Positions 35,126 through 46,645 of a stretch of 64,000 bases of DNA are shown here, piece by piece (the stretch's first letter is position 1; each line of letters opens with the position of its first letter). The notes under the pieces were generated by a model. The model was not told the DNA's origin and did not search any database. It worked only from the letters and a program-made list of their open reading frames with translations. The position numbers and the translations under genes are program-made. This DNA is from Amia ocellicauda (lineage: Eukaryota > Chordata > Actinopteri > Amiiformes > Amiidae), in NCBI RefSeq assembly GCF_036373705.1, contig NC_089864.1:1606501-1670500 (forward strand), given 5' to 3'.

Positions 35126-35839
35126 TAGCTTGGCTTGCCATACTTGGAGAACAAAGAAATCTGAGTTATTTAAATTATACAAATTAATTTGAGAGGCCTG
35201 GAGTAAAGGTTGTAAAAATGTCCAAAGAAAACCATTAAAGCGCTTCATGATAGGTTAGGTGAGCAATGTAAAGGAAAAATCCAGAAGTCCTGTCCTGCCT
35301 CTGTCCTTTGTGTGCCGAGACCCTGGAGTTCTCTAAAAAGAATGCAGGCAATTAATAGTTACTGTTAAAGGGAACTGTTTTTTTAACTCTTCAATTACTC
35401 CGGCCTTGGTTATGGGCAACTTACCTTACTTTTAATTGCTTCAATCCTATCTTTGCTATTGGCAAATGACCTCCCAATGCAGCTGGCAATTCAGAGGTTA
35501 TTATTCATGAGTAATGCTGATATTAATATTGATGAGATTGGAAGGCTTATTTAGAAAGCCAATGAAATCACTGCTGTAGTCATAAGGATGACCAATCAGA
35601 CACTTTGTAAAATGTCAAGCCTTTGTATTTCCTTGAGAAATTTGAACACAGTATTATACTTGCTTAATACTTTGTGTTGTGTTTTGCTGTTTATTAGAAC
35701 TGTCCACTCTAAATCTTTCTTCCAGCACAGTATCTCAGCAGGGAGTTGCCAACACGTGCTGAAACTGACACAACTTATAAGCAGAGCAATTCATAATGTA
35801 TACTGAGCCACATTAATGCAGATGTAGTTGTGTTTCCAG

Positions 35840-36118
35840 TGAGTTCAAACCTGAGTGAAGAGGCACAGAAGGGCTCTGCTGTCACCCTGACCTGCTCCCT
35901 CACCTGTGGGTTCGACTGTGAGGAAAACACTGAACTGATCTGGAGGGACAGTACAGGGAACAGCCTGCAGGGCGGCACCAGTGAGCGCAACAAGAGCACC
36001 ATCAGCTCCCAGCTGGTCCTTCAGCCCCAGAGCTCTGAGAGGATCCGGTGCAGTGTGGAGAGAGAGGGGCTGGAGAGAGTGAGCCAGGACTGGACCATAA
36101 AGATAGAGGCTGGACCAG
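35840..36118 (+). CDS. Gene B Ig domain 4 (C2-like) exon
   Basis: This 279-bp exon follows gtagttgtgtttccag and ends at GGACCAG/GTAAGG, phase 1-1. It encodes SAVTLTCSLTCGFDCEENTE then LIW (B to C strands), NKSTISSQLVLQPQSSERI (D-E strands) and RCSVEREGLERVSQDW (F strand). The C-x3-C-x3-C pattern parallels the extra cysteines of D2. It ends in a short linker (KIEAGPG) to the membrane exon. Confidence 0.92.
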
Positions 36119-36546
36119 GTAAGGAACTGGACCTGTAGTCAGTGACAGAGGAGCTTCATATCAAGATATGAGACCGGACATTATCTGCCATTTTCCTCTC
36201 TGTAATGATTTCAATGGATTGGGTTTCAGATTGGGTTGAGATCACGGCTCTGAAATAAGAAATGAGACTGAGTTGTCATCACCCACATCCAGAAGAACCA
36301 TTATATCAGTCCTCTAATGTCACCTCTGCCTCTAAACTCCCATTAAAGATCTATTCTGTCCATTGAGGATACATTTTACATGATTGTTAATGTTGAACAT
36401 TACTGTTCTGATTGAAGCTTTAATATTGATTAGCGGTTTTCTTTGGAAGAAATAGTGAACAGATGAACAGATTACATGTTTGTAATCTTAAGTATTAGTT
36501 TTCTGTAACTTTGTTTAACTGGTAAATCAACTTTTCATTATCTGAA

Positions 36547-36690
36547 GGTGTTTCAAAAGAGTTGTTTCTCACAGTAGAGGCTCCTGCTCTTGCTCTGTGT
36601 GAATACAGTCAGTCTGGAAGGAGAGACACAGCGGTGGACATATTGCCAATACATTTCTTGTGCAGTCAGAATTTCTACAGTATAATCACT
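36547..36690 (+). pseudogene. Decayed fifth Ig exon of gene B
   Basis: The segment gttgtttctcacagtagagg and the following gctcctgctcttgctctgtg, gtcagtctgg and gagacacagcggtggac track the start of the D3 exon (30234) base for base with small gaps. The acceptor AG has become aa (gtttcaaaag), and deletions break the frame. It lies between D4 and the TM exon, where a third V-like domain would be expected. Confidence 0.75.
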
Positions 36691-36749
36691 ATAATAACAA
36701 TGTAACAACCTAATGGAGGATCATTATATTACGTTTCCTTACGTTTCAG

Positions 36750-36869
36750 GTTCGGCAGGGTCTGCAGTGGAGCTGGCGGTGAGACTGACTGTGTTCTTCA
36801 TCACTCTGATCGCCCCTCTGGTCGCTGGAGCCGTGGTTTACACCAAGAGGAGGAGCAGCACACAGACAG
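36750..36869 (+). CDS. Gene B transmembrane exon
   Basis: This 120-bp exon follows cttacgtttcag and ends at CAGACAG/GTGAGT, phase 1-1. It encodes [20 protein letters not shown] then IAPLVAGAVVY and a basic anchor (TKRRSSTQT). About 19-21 residues are hydrophobic. E and R sit at the outer edge of the span (VELAVRLT), conserved in gene C. The arginine could lie within the membrane and recruit an adaptor, or be juxtamembrane. No tyrosine-based motif is present. Confidence 0.9.
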
Positions 36870-37064
36870 GTGAGTAACAGAGCAGAGCGGTCAGTGTGGA
36901 GCAGGACTGTCCTACAGGCCGGACACTGCAGTGACACATTTCAAATTGATTGCTGATCATATGTGTATATATTATATATACACATACACAGCGAGATGGT
37001 GATGCACCATGTATGCTTGAATTAAATCTAAATGTAATCACTGCAGTAATATGGTACTGCTTGT

Positions 37065-37125
37065 CCTTATGTTGTAAGTTGCCCTGAATAAGGGCGTTTG
37101 CCAAGAAATAAAAATAATAATAATA
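37065..37125 (+). repeat. SINE tail fragment
   Basis: The block ttatgttgtaagttgccctg, aataagggcgtttgccaag and an aataat run is the 3' end of the tRNA-derived SINE family. No head precedes it. Confidence 0.6.
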
Positions 37126-37176
37126 ATGACCCCTTGCCTCCTCCTGACTACAGTCTACTCTGATTGGGCCCCACAG

Positions 37177-37217
37177 AAACCGTGCCACATGGGCTGGAGA
37201 TGACCTCACATGGCTGA
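37177..37217 (+). CDS. Gene B candidate terminal exon a
   Basis: After attgggccccacag, a 41-nt coding stretch joined in phase 1 to the TM exon reads ETVPHGLEMTSHG and stops. Gene C has the same frame and stop at the equivalent place (58915). Because two alternative terminal exons both keep frame in the two paralogs, alternative tails are plausible. No ITIM, ITAM or CxC motif is present. Confidence 0.5.
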
Positions 37218-37369
37218 GTTCCTGTCCACCCTGCTATCTCCTCCCTCTGCCCCCGATGATGAGTGAAAACAGTTCCTGGAGAAAAGTTTAATTTTCCTTT
37301 GAATTACACAATGCTGTGGTATCCATTATGAATCATATTCCAAAGAAAGATTACAATGTTAATGTGGAG

Positions 37370-37520
37370 TTGTGGTCAGGGCTCTGCACTCTGGAATGGA
37401 GGGTCATGGGTTCAATCCCAGGGGGGACATACTGCTGTTGTACTCTTGAGCAAGACACTGCACTGAGATCACTGCAGTCAAAACCCAGCTGTATACATGG
37501 GTCATGGTGTGTAAAATAAC
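37370..37520 (+). mobile_element. tRNA-derived SINE (shared with gene C)
   Basis: The SINE has gttgtggtcagggctctgca (A-box region), gggttcaatccc (B box), gtactcttgagcaagacact and aaaacccagctgtatacatg. Its counterpart at 59130-59290 lies in the same place after gene C, so it was inserted before the B/C duplication. Confidence 0.75.
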
Positions 37521-37526
37521 CTTATA

Positions 37527-38411
37527 CACCGATCAACCATAACATTATGACCACCTCCCTAATATTGTTGTGGTCCAAAAACAGCCCTGACCCGTCGTGG
37601 CATGGACTCCACTAGACCTCTGAAGGTGTGCTGTGGTATCTGACACCAAGACGTTAGCAGCAGATCCTTTAAGTCCTGTAAGTTGCGAGGTGGGGCCTCC
37701 ATGGATCGAACTTGTTTGTCCAGCACATCCCACAGATGCTCGATTGGATTGAGATCTGGGGAATTTGGAGGCCAAGTCAACACCTTGAACTCGTGATTCA
37801 TCAGACCAGGCCACCTTCTTCCATTGCTCCGTGGTCCAGTTCTGATGCTCACGTGCCCATTGTAGGCGCTTTCGGCAGTGGACAGGGGTCAGCATGGGCA
37901 CCCTGACTGGTCTGCGGCTACGCAGCCCCATACGCAACAAACTGCGACGCACTGTGTGTTCTGACACCTTTCTCTCAGAACCTGCATTCACTTTTTCAGC
38001 AATTTGAGCTACAGTAGCACGTCTGTTGGATCGGACCACATGTGCCAGCCTTTGCTCCCCACGTGCATCAATGAGCCTTGGCCGCCCATGACCCTGTCGC
38101 CGGTTCACCGCTTTTCCTTCCTTGGACCACTTTTGATAGGTACTGACCACTGCAGACCGGGAACACCCCACAAGAGCTGCAGTTTTGGAGATGCTCTGAC
38201 CCAGTCGTCTAGCCATCACAATGTGGCCCTTGTCAAAGTCGCTCAGATCCTTACGCTGCCCATTTTTCCTGCTTCTAACACATCAACTCTGAGGACAAAA
38301 TGTTCACTTGCTGCCTAATATATCCCACCCACTGACAGGTGCCATGATAACGAGATTATCAGTGTCATTCACTTCACCTGTCAGTGGTCATAATGTTATG
38401 GCTGATCGGTG
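37527..38411 (-). pseudogene. Tc1/mariner transposon, catalytic core deleted
   Basis: TA sites are at 37525-37526 and 38412-38413. The TIRs begin CACCGATCAACCATAACATT. The 885-bp element encodes the DNA-binding N-terminus on the minus strand (38219 downward: [20 protein letters not shown]) to WSDES. It then jumps to the last part (37559-37852: [16 protein letters not shown]), with the middle third and second catalytic aspartate gone. It belongs to a different family from the 3031 element. Gene C has an empty site here (aataacctgatatattctaac near 59281). Confidence 0.9.
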
Positions 38412-38612
38412 TATATTGTAACATCTACTCAGATGTATTTGTGATTTTGTGTTTGTTTTTGTAAGCCAGGTGAAGTTTTTTTAGATGGATGACTGTGGCT
38501 CTGCTGTAGCTGTTTTCAAATGCCTTGATTTGACTGCATATTATTTTGTTGCAGTTTCTGACCATAATGATGATAATGCGGTTTTCCAATAAATACTTCT
38601 TGACCCCCATAG

Positions 38613-38632
38613 AGGAAGTGTCACAGACATGA
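38613..38632 (+). CDS. Gene B candidate terminal exon b
   Basis: After cttgacccccatag, the 20-nt stretch joined in phase 1 to the TM exon encodes EEVSQT and a stop. Gene C has EEMSQT and a stop at 59645. This makes a six-residue alternative tail end. The acceptor context is modest and contains an AATAAA just upstream, so it could also be 3' UTR of the upstream terminal exon. Confidence 0.4.
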
Positions 38633-40097
38633 TTTTGTCAATGCTTTGTTTGATTTTCATTCATCTCTTATATTCACATGTTTTTGTTATGCTTGACCTG
38701 GACTAACAACCCGACCTGTCTGGCCGATTCCTTCTTTAAAGATTTACCTGTGTGACTGAACACATCTAGGCGCCACACAGTCCTACGGGAGAGATATGGG
38801 ACCTGGGATCTTTAGAGCTCAGCATTTCTCATGAATGTGAACAGTGAAGTGCAGGTGATGTGAATATGTACTGCAAAATAATAATCAACTGAGGAAACAA
38901 CTTCAGTTTATACTAGAGTAATCTATAAACTTGTGCTATACTTTTAAAAAAATATAATTATGGCGGTGCCTCTATCCAGTAAGGCTCTGTTGTATCACCA
39001 AGCACCGTGAATATCTCACCAGACATTTAATAAACTGTAAGCTTTTTCAATTAATTCATCAATAAAACTTCATAACACATTTCCATTTCCATTTACCGTA
39101 ATGCAAAACAAAACTTAACTGTAAATACTACCAATTACAATTTCAACATTCAATTTTATGAACAAATACAAATAAAAAAGGGGAAAATAGTGTCTGTTTT
39201 GGACATAATTCACAATGTCATTAGTTTTAATTTTTGGCACCACCTTCTGATGGCTTGCAGTAGTGTGTCAGTACTGTCAGAATCAGGAAGTAAGAGTTCA
39301 AGGAAGTCTTTACTTGGAACATGTGGCAGCTCCATTAATATCCCGCTCCATCCTTCTTCTTTCGCTTTGTGAGAAGCAACGTCTGTAAGTGACATTGTTT
39401 GGAAGCATCCATTAATTTTATTGAGTTAATATTATTAATGTTATTTTTGAGATTGTGTTAAAATGTGTTACTACATGCTAGCTTAACTGACAATCGACTT
39501 GCTAGAGCTATTTACTCATTTTGTTTTCTGTAGCTTATTGTTTATATGGGGAATCGTATGTGTTTATCTAGCAGACGCAGTGGTATATGTATGTATTTTG
39601 TTACATTTAGTGCAGATTAGTATGTGGGACAATCTGTATAATTGTAAATGCTTACCATTGTAAACTGAGACATTTCCTTTCTGTGTTGTTGCAGTTTCAC
39701 ACTTTATTCACTAATCATATTAACGCATCGTGAAGTTATTGGATGAGTGTTTAGCCGTTTTGGATAGCTGGATACGCCACACCCAGTGAGACCATTAGTG
39801 TCAGCATCACATTTAATCAGTTCTGTACAGACTAAGCACAGAATGCATTGATATGAAAAATAACAAACCCTTCATGTTAATGAGAGCTATCAACTAATCG
39901 GGATCACTTATTTAAATACACACAAACCATAACATCTCAGTCTCAAAAATATAATAGTGACCTGACTTCTAATGCGAGTATCCCAGTTTATTTAGAAATC
40001 CAAAACAGAAATGCCAATCTTGTATTTTTAAAGAAATGATCAGAACTGCTATGGAGAAAACCTGTTGAAATTATTGGATTTCTTCACTCCAGTCACA
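38633..40097. other. Gene B 3' flank
   Basis: About 38700-38830 (ccgacctgtctggccgattc, gcgccacacagtcctacggg) matches 59875-60000 after gene C, with a roughly 150-bp segment missing in this copy. From about 38840 onward the two flanks diverge, marking the right edge of the recognisable duplication. No further gene is visible. Confidence 0.6.
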
Positions 40098-40678
40098 ACC
40101 CTTTTTCCACCGGCATATCCGAGCCGAGCTGGCCTGGCATGGCTTCGGTGTGTATCCACTGCAGTACCCGAGCCCGGGGATGACGTCAGGCGCTGTGGAT
40201 GTTGAGTTGCGTGTCTGACGCTGAGAGATAGTCGGGCTTTCAAGATGACGACAATGCAGGAGCTTGAGAGTGTGCTTGTACTCAATAATTTTGGCTTTAT
40301 ATTTGGTACTAAATTTAAGAGAAAACCAACTGGCCCGGCTGAAACGGTAACACATTCATTTATTTAAACTCATGTCGATCAATCCTGTGGTTCTTTTACC
40401 AGTATATAAATAGCAGGAGGCGTTGACTAAGTATTTGTGGAATATTTTATTAACGTATGAAGTATTTGTAGTGTATGTAGACCCGGTAATGGGCTAGGCT
40501 AGGGCTACGTGAAGGAGTTCAGTGAACTCGTCCCCCGGCCCGGGTAGAGAGCAGGCCTGAAAATCCACGGCCTGGTTCTGGGTCTGTGCCACAAAATTAC
40601 TAGTGGGTATCGAGCAGCACCGCGCCAAGCCGCACCATTGCGGTTTGTGCACGGCTCAGATCTGCCAGTGGAAAAGGG
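40098..40678. mobile_element. Non-autonomous TIR DNA transposon
   Basis: The left end ccctttttccaccggcatat ccgagccg and the right end, read inward, ccctttt-ccactggcagat ctgagccg form imperfect inverted repeats with GC-rich subterminal parts. The 580-bp interior has no transposase domain. The end style resembles PIF/Harbinger-like fish elements, but no target duplication could be confirmed. Confidence 0.55.
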
Positions 40679-41139
40679 TATACATGGCATGTAAGTCAGA
40701 CTGAAGTCATTACTTCTGTCATTAGAAATAATGCCCTTACTATCTTGCACAATGTGTATAAAATTAGATGATTTTCCTCTACTCACATGGCATCTCACTC
40801 TCACTGTGGTTTCTCCACAAACCTGTCCGGTTCTCCCTGTCGCTCCTCTGTCCAGCTTGGGGTGATTGAATGCGAAGTCCAGTTCTCAGGCTGAGATTGG
40901 ATATCTATCCATCAACGTTTCAGGATGATTTTTCTGTAGGTACAAATCACCAGTCTCTCTCCATTGCAGGGACCCTGGCGATCTGCGCTGCTGCCCTCCA
41001 GCTCCGCTGCGCTTCTCCTGCGCTACTCGGACCAACCCCAACTTATAGGCTCCTCCCACCGCCCCAGTATGTGCTCTCCACTGCAGTGCGGTACCCCAGT
41101 TCAACTTGTCCCCCCAACAACATTAACTCACTCAAGGGG

Positions 41140-41830
41140 TTCCAGATAATAACCCAGAGTATCTGCACTGCAATATAGCACTTATACAGTTCCAGGGACA
41201 ACAAATTATTAACGCATTAATTTCTATGGTATGGGAAAAACTAAGAATTAACAGATTTAAAAAAATAATAATAATAATTATTGTAAACCCCTCAGTTTGC
41301 CTTGACCTGCATGGAGAGCTGGAGATCTGACCAGCTAGAGACAGGTTACTCTTTCTATTTTTCTTGTAAAGGGATGGAGCCTTGTCTTTTTCCTTCCCAA
41401 GTTTTGATTAAGGAAATACGGACTCTGTAAGCTGAAGGAGGGGGGTGTAGTAACAGTTTAATTCACAATTTCCCCTTTTTTCTTCTATTGATTTAATCTG
41501 GGATTTTGTTTAACCTTGTTTGGAGTTTTGTGCAATATTGCTTTTGGATGTATTTATTTATTTGGCATTAAATTGTGACACCCCTGGTCCTACCATCACC
41601 AAGTCCACCACCAGAGGTCGACCTGGCCAGGTTTATCAGTCTCTTTCCTCAGCTCTGTCTCTATTCACGTAATCATTGAATTATCATCTCCATGTCAATT
41701 AGCAATCATCACACCTGCTCCTCATTCCCAGCTCATCAGCCTCCTTTATATATACCCCTCTTCTCGCTGCTTTCAGTGTGAAGCCTTGTTTGCCTTCTTA
41801 GTGCAAGTCTTGGCGGTCTGACTCAATCTG
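41140..41830 (+). repeat. Dispersed repeat, short copy (possible LTR part)
   Basis: Blocks such as gtatctgcactgcaatatag, gcatggagagctggagatct, gccttgtctttttccttccc, tttaaccttgtttggagttt and tgtgacacccctggtcctac all recur at 61060-63090. From 41575 the layout is LTR-like: it starts tgtgacacccc and has a TATA-like tttatatatacccc near 41745. This copy lacks about 1 kb present in the other, and lacks the SINE at 62721. Confidence 0.65.
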
Positions 41831-42344
41831 TACAATCCCTGTGTTTTTGACTCTCACCTGTTTCCTTGATTCCCTGCTTTCTTGACTTCTTGCCTGTTTT
41901 TCTACCACAATTCCTGGAATCTCCTTTTGACTTTGTTCGCTGGATTTCCACTCTAGCCCTTCCCCTGGTTTTGTCTTTGTCCTGCACTTGGGTCCTAATT
42001 CCCCTGTGGTTATAATGTGACATATCTTGCTGTTCTGTAACAATGTTACTCATCTTGACTCATCTAGAGCCGAATGGATTTGCTAATCTCAGTTAATACT
42101 GCTAATGAGGGAGTTATCTGCAGTCTAGGACTGAAGTTTGACTTTATTTCTTTGCAAGCTGTTTGGACTAAGCGCATGTAATTTCTGCATTTCATGTTTT
42201 GTATGTATTTGTTGGTGGTTTGTGAAAGGGGAGGGAATAGGGCTAGAATCATATGTCCTGGCATTAAATTACATTTCCCGATGTGTTGTAAATAATTTCA
42301 AAATAGTTTAAATGTTCCGGTTTTTAGATTTCCCGTTTGCACTC

Positions 42345-42389
<45 letters not shown>

Positions 42390-45040
42390 CTTATTATTAT
42401 TATTATTTAACAGGTGTTTATGTGATAAATTGCATGCAGAAGCGAATATTTTAATAATTTTAAACCCTAATTATCGCGAACTGTATGTATACTAGTATTA
42501 GCATAATGGTAATCCTAGTATATATTATAGACGCTTTATGACTGTAGAAATACATCTCTACCTTGCCAACATGGCAATTAATAAAACTGTTGCATGAAAC
42601 ATTACTTACCGTGTCAGGGCAAGGTCCTTTGTAAATGAATCCCAGACAAAATAAAAAATGATGCCGCGCATAATATTGAAGTTTAATTTATTTAGCCACA
42701 TTGATTAAGCTTATTAAGGTTATACTGGGGAAAAAGTAATACCGAATTTGTGAAAAAACGGTTTGAGTAAGTTATGTATCCCAGAGTGTTGTAGCCGTAT
42801 TTATATGTACATTTATGAGTTGCTCTTAAGAAACTACATATATAGGCTGTGACTGTATATTTCATGCTGCATATTTCTTGATGCTAACTGGCTACACGGG
42901 ACAGATTTAACACATGGGCACTGTTATTTAATAATGCACCACAGTTCATTCTCCCACAGATAAATAATAAGGAAACTATCTATTATACTTAAGTTAAGCT
43001 TTATTGTCAATGTTAATCGGATCATGATAGAGGGAGAAGTAATACACGTTTAAAAGAGCTGCTAAAAAATTAACTGCGCGGGAGCAGTAACGTCAAAATG
43101 AACACTTCTAATAAATAATATAATATTTTTAAATGATGTAATTTGTTATACAAATATGTTTCCAATATGGCCCGGCTTCTTCTTTATCTGTTAGATATCG
43201 TAAACACGTTTCAGTCCAAAGTGTATTGCACTTTAATGTTTAAGGTATTTCAGCCTCCAGTTTTAATCACTAAATCCCAGGATGCCGAGCGTGCAGGATG
43301 TGTTTTGACCTGTCGTGCAATTCACATCCCAGGGCCGCTGGACCTCTCACTGTGAGTGGAAACGCTGCAGCTAATTGTAGGTGCGCAGTTACAGCCCGGC
43401 CACAGGGAGGTGCACCTGAACGTGGCTAGGGCCATAGGCGAGATAATTACAAATGTAAATAGTGCACATAATAACAGCAATAACTGATAAACAGTTTAGG
43501 TAATAAACACCCACACCAAAAATACTTCTGAAACTACTATATTGCACATTTTAAATTCCCACTACTTGGAATATACAAAACAGAGATAATCACTGTTAAG
43601 GTTCTGCTGACATTCTCTTCATAAACTCCTTAGCAATTTACACTTATATCCATTATATTTACATGAAATTTAGCATACAAATCCGTGACATGTGTGGTCC
43701 GCATTGCAATTAACCATGAAACATCCATCAGCAATTCACCTTACCTTGAAATCCCCCAAAACGGACCAGTTATTTAGCACTTTTAAAAGACCATTTCAGG
43801 ATATATATACGATTATCTCATATCTTGTGTTTTCATCATTTTTAAGCCATTAACTTGTGAATTTGGGATTGAGTTTGGCCTTCTCTGGGGCCATATATCT
43901 CAATTAAACACCTTCTGGTTGCTCTGCTTGAGCAGGTGTGTTGAAATGACACCATGTTTGACAAGAGGAAAGCCTGAGCTTTATTTCATACTGAACTGAA
44001 CATCACGGCTTTCAGCACTGGCATGACACACAACTATTGTGATTAAGTGACTGAACTTCATTTAAAGTAAAAAGTACTCTTCAAGAAATATCCTGTTTAT
44101 AGCATTTAGACGTTATATTTTATAACTTTTAAAACTGAAATTGAAAATTAAGATGTTTTATTATCCGAAAACACTACATACTCAAAATTAGTTATAGAGA
44201 ACCTTTTGACAACTTTTCCCTGTGTTGGTAATACGGTATTGGTGACCTGTTTTGTGATAGAGAGTCAGGTATTTTATTTTACCTTTTTCAAACATTTAAT
44301 GCAGGCCATTCATTCTGTCATTGCTCGTTAACATTTGGTTGGCTAGTTATCTGCTTACATGGTATGTTATGTTGATTTCAAAACGAATTACTAATTCCGA
44401 TTGAAAATTAGTTAAAAAAATAGCTTGTTGCATGGATTGAGGTCACATATAAGCATCACTCGACAGGTGAGGTGAAATAGATAATGAATAACGTCTGTAA
44501 CATGACTCTACCTTGTGCCTCTTGTCCTCGTCCTCATTATCTACACCCAATGGGTCTGCTCTTTTAAAAAATGACCTCTCTCTCTCTCTCCACCTCAGCT
44601 TTCTCTCTCACATCTGCAGCCCTGCTCTACCCCATGCCTCACCTGCCTCACCTGCCCCTCCCGCACTAGTTTTTATGCAGCTCGCACTACGTCTGTCACT
44701 CCGCTCGTAGTGGCATATTGTTCGCAGCGCAAAAGCGCTGGGTCGGATAATTTTTTTGTTGTAAATAAATATTATTTCTGTCATATTTTAGGGGCCCTTT
44801 GATATTCTGAGGCCCTAGGTGACAGTTGGCCTGTAGGTCGGGTCAGCCGTGGCCTCTCTCATAGTGACTCCACATCTCTCATACAGCACCATCATGGTGA
44901 GGCAAGTTCCTGTTTATATGGCATTGCATCGGGTTCTCACTTTATACATGAAACCACAGAAGGGTTAGCCTTATCATATGTGATTCAAAATTGTTAGTAT
45001 GCTTTTCAAAAAGAAAATAACTGTTTCAGAAATAGCTTTC
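41831..45040. other. Unrecognised stretch
   Basis: No exon, RNA gene or transposase is recognisable. It contains an (AAT)n microsatellite at about 42346-42390, followed by a run of the complementary att units that could form a hairpin. Scattered AT-rich sequence fills the rest. Confidence 0.5.
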
Positions 45041-45066
45041 CTGCTCACAGCTCTCAGTATAAAACC
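45041..45066 (+). promoter_or_regulatory. TATA-containing promoter of the 45.3-kb leader
   Basis: The block cacagctctcagtataaaac aligns with cacagctctcagt upstream of the 49936 leader and carries a good TATAAAA. The ETS-like GGAAGT seen in the other copies is not kept here; it reads tttcctgctc instead. Confidence 0.5.
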
Positions 45067-45084
45067 CAGAGCACCACGCACACA

Positions 45085-45185
45085 CGCACACGCGCACACA
45101 CACACACACACATGCATACACTCTCACTATCACACACACACACACACACATGCATACACTCTCACTATCACACACGCACACACGC

Positions 45186-45221
<36 letters not shown>

Positions 45222-45229
45222 TCTCACTA

Positions 45230-45270
<41 letters not shown>
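45085..45270. repeat. (CA)n microsatellite with a 42-bp higher-order repeat
   Basis: (CA)n is punctuated by catacactctcactatcaca about three times. It occupies the 5' UTR position of the leader at 45321, like the (CA)n of gene A. Confidence 0.92.
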
Positions 45271-45272
<2 letters not shown>

Positions 45273-45320
45273 GCTGCTGTGTGTCTGAGTGTCTGTGCTG
45301 GAGTGTCCTGCAGTGAGAGG

Positions 45321-45390
45321 ATGGCTGTGGACAGTGAGAGAGGACTTCTACTGCTGCTGCTGCTGCTCAGCACTGCTGCCCCCCTCACAG
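45321..45390 (+). CDS. Leader exon, orphan or alternative exon 1 of gene C
   Basis: A 70-bp exon from ATG to CTCACAG/GTAAGG, phase 1, encodes MAVDSERGLLLLLLLLSTAA then PLTG. It is nearly identical to the leaders at 49936 and 5414-5483. No V-like exon lies between it and the 49936 leader. It may therefore splice to gene C D1 as an alternative first exon, or be the remnant of a lost gene whose body was deleted. It keeps an intact signal sequence and donor. Confidence 0.8.
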
Positions 45391-45787
45391 GTAAGGGCTG
45401 CTCTCACTGTCTCTCGCTGGCTGTGTGGATAATGACCCTAGAGTCCAGACAGCACTGGGCCTGGTGCCAGTTTGGGCCCTAAAGAACAGACAGCATTGGC
45501 TCTACTCTGGACCAGACAGTCCCAAGAAGCAGTTTGCTGTTTCTGCTGAGGACTTGCCCTGTGAAACATTGGGAGGACACTGACTGAAAAGACAGCTGCA
45601 GATTCCAATGAAATAAGGGAATAAAAACATTTCATAATCAGGGTATATTTATTAAATTGTTTATAAAACATTTCCTGGAGATGGAAAAAAATAGAAATGC
45701 ATTATTAATGTAGTTGTAAACGTTTATGAATGAATTCCCTTCCAGGAATGAAAAAGTGAGAGCATCGAGAGAGACAGACAGCTACAT

Positions 45788-46114
45788 CTTCAGAGTGCAT
45801 GTGCGTTGTCATCTTGGCATTACCACAGATATGACATGCACATTTTTAACTTGATAAACATACATGAAAAGGGGTTAATAACTACATTCATAATGCATGA
45901 ATGTTTTGTTCTTCATTATTAATATTATGATTAATTATATTAATTAATATTAATATAATATTATTGTGTCTTCAGTGTGCATATGGGTTGTCATCTTGGC
46001 ATTACCACAGATATGACATTACACATTTTGAACTTGATAAACATACATGAAAAGGGGTTAATAACTACATTCATAATGCATGAATATGTTGTTCTTCATT
46101 ATTAATATTATTAT
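45788..46114. repeat. Tandem direct duplication, unit ~177 bp
   Basis: The block ggttgtcatcttggcattac, ccacagatatgacat, aacttgataaacatacatga and aaaggggttaataactacat occurs twice, at about 45808 and 45987, with a few differences. No coding potential. Confidence 0.85.
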
Positions 46115-46645
46115 GACATGGATTCCATATGATCTGCTTCAGGTGAAGCCTTACACTGTGTTGCTGAAGAGTCCGAAGCTGCTCTTTCTGTCGGTCATTT
46201 TCCTTGTTATTCAGTAAACCTGTTTAATGCTTTTTGCCTAAAACTAACAGTAAACTGCCAAAAAGATTGTTGCATTAGTAAAAATACAATCACACTAATA
46301 TTTTCCTCTAAATGTAGAAGTATGTCTCTTAAGTACCACACACACACACACACACGCCCAGGGTGACTGTATAGTCAGAGGAAATTCAAAAAGATAGACA
46401 TTCAATTATCAAGGAGGGGAAGCACAAAACTTAAAACATAAAACAACATATAAAATAACATAAGTGGCGCTGTGGGTGGCTCTGAGAGGCGGGGCTCAGG
46501 AAAACAACCTGCAGTATTGTGCTGATTTATTGATATGACACTGCTCATGCTCAAAAGAAACAGACATACAAAAACTCTAATCAAAACCCTATCTCCTCTT
46601 GAGCCTATACTACACATATAGCACGGGTCCCTACCTGCATATATA

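Noticed and set aside
28653..36869. Assignment of gene B as CD4 or LAG3
   Set aside because: The V-C-V-C plan is similar, but D3 has its disulphide, extra cysteines occur in D2 and D4, and the tail lacks a CxC or other known motif. The evidence is not sufficient for a symbol.
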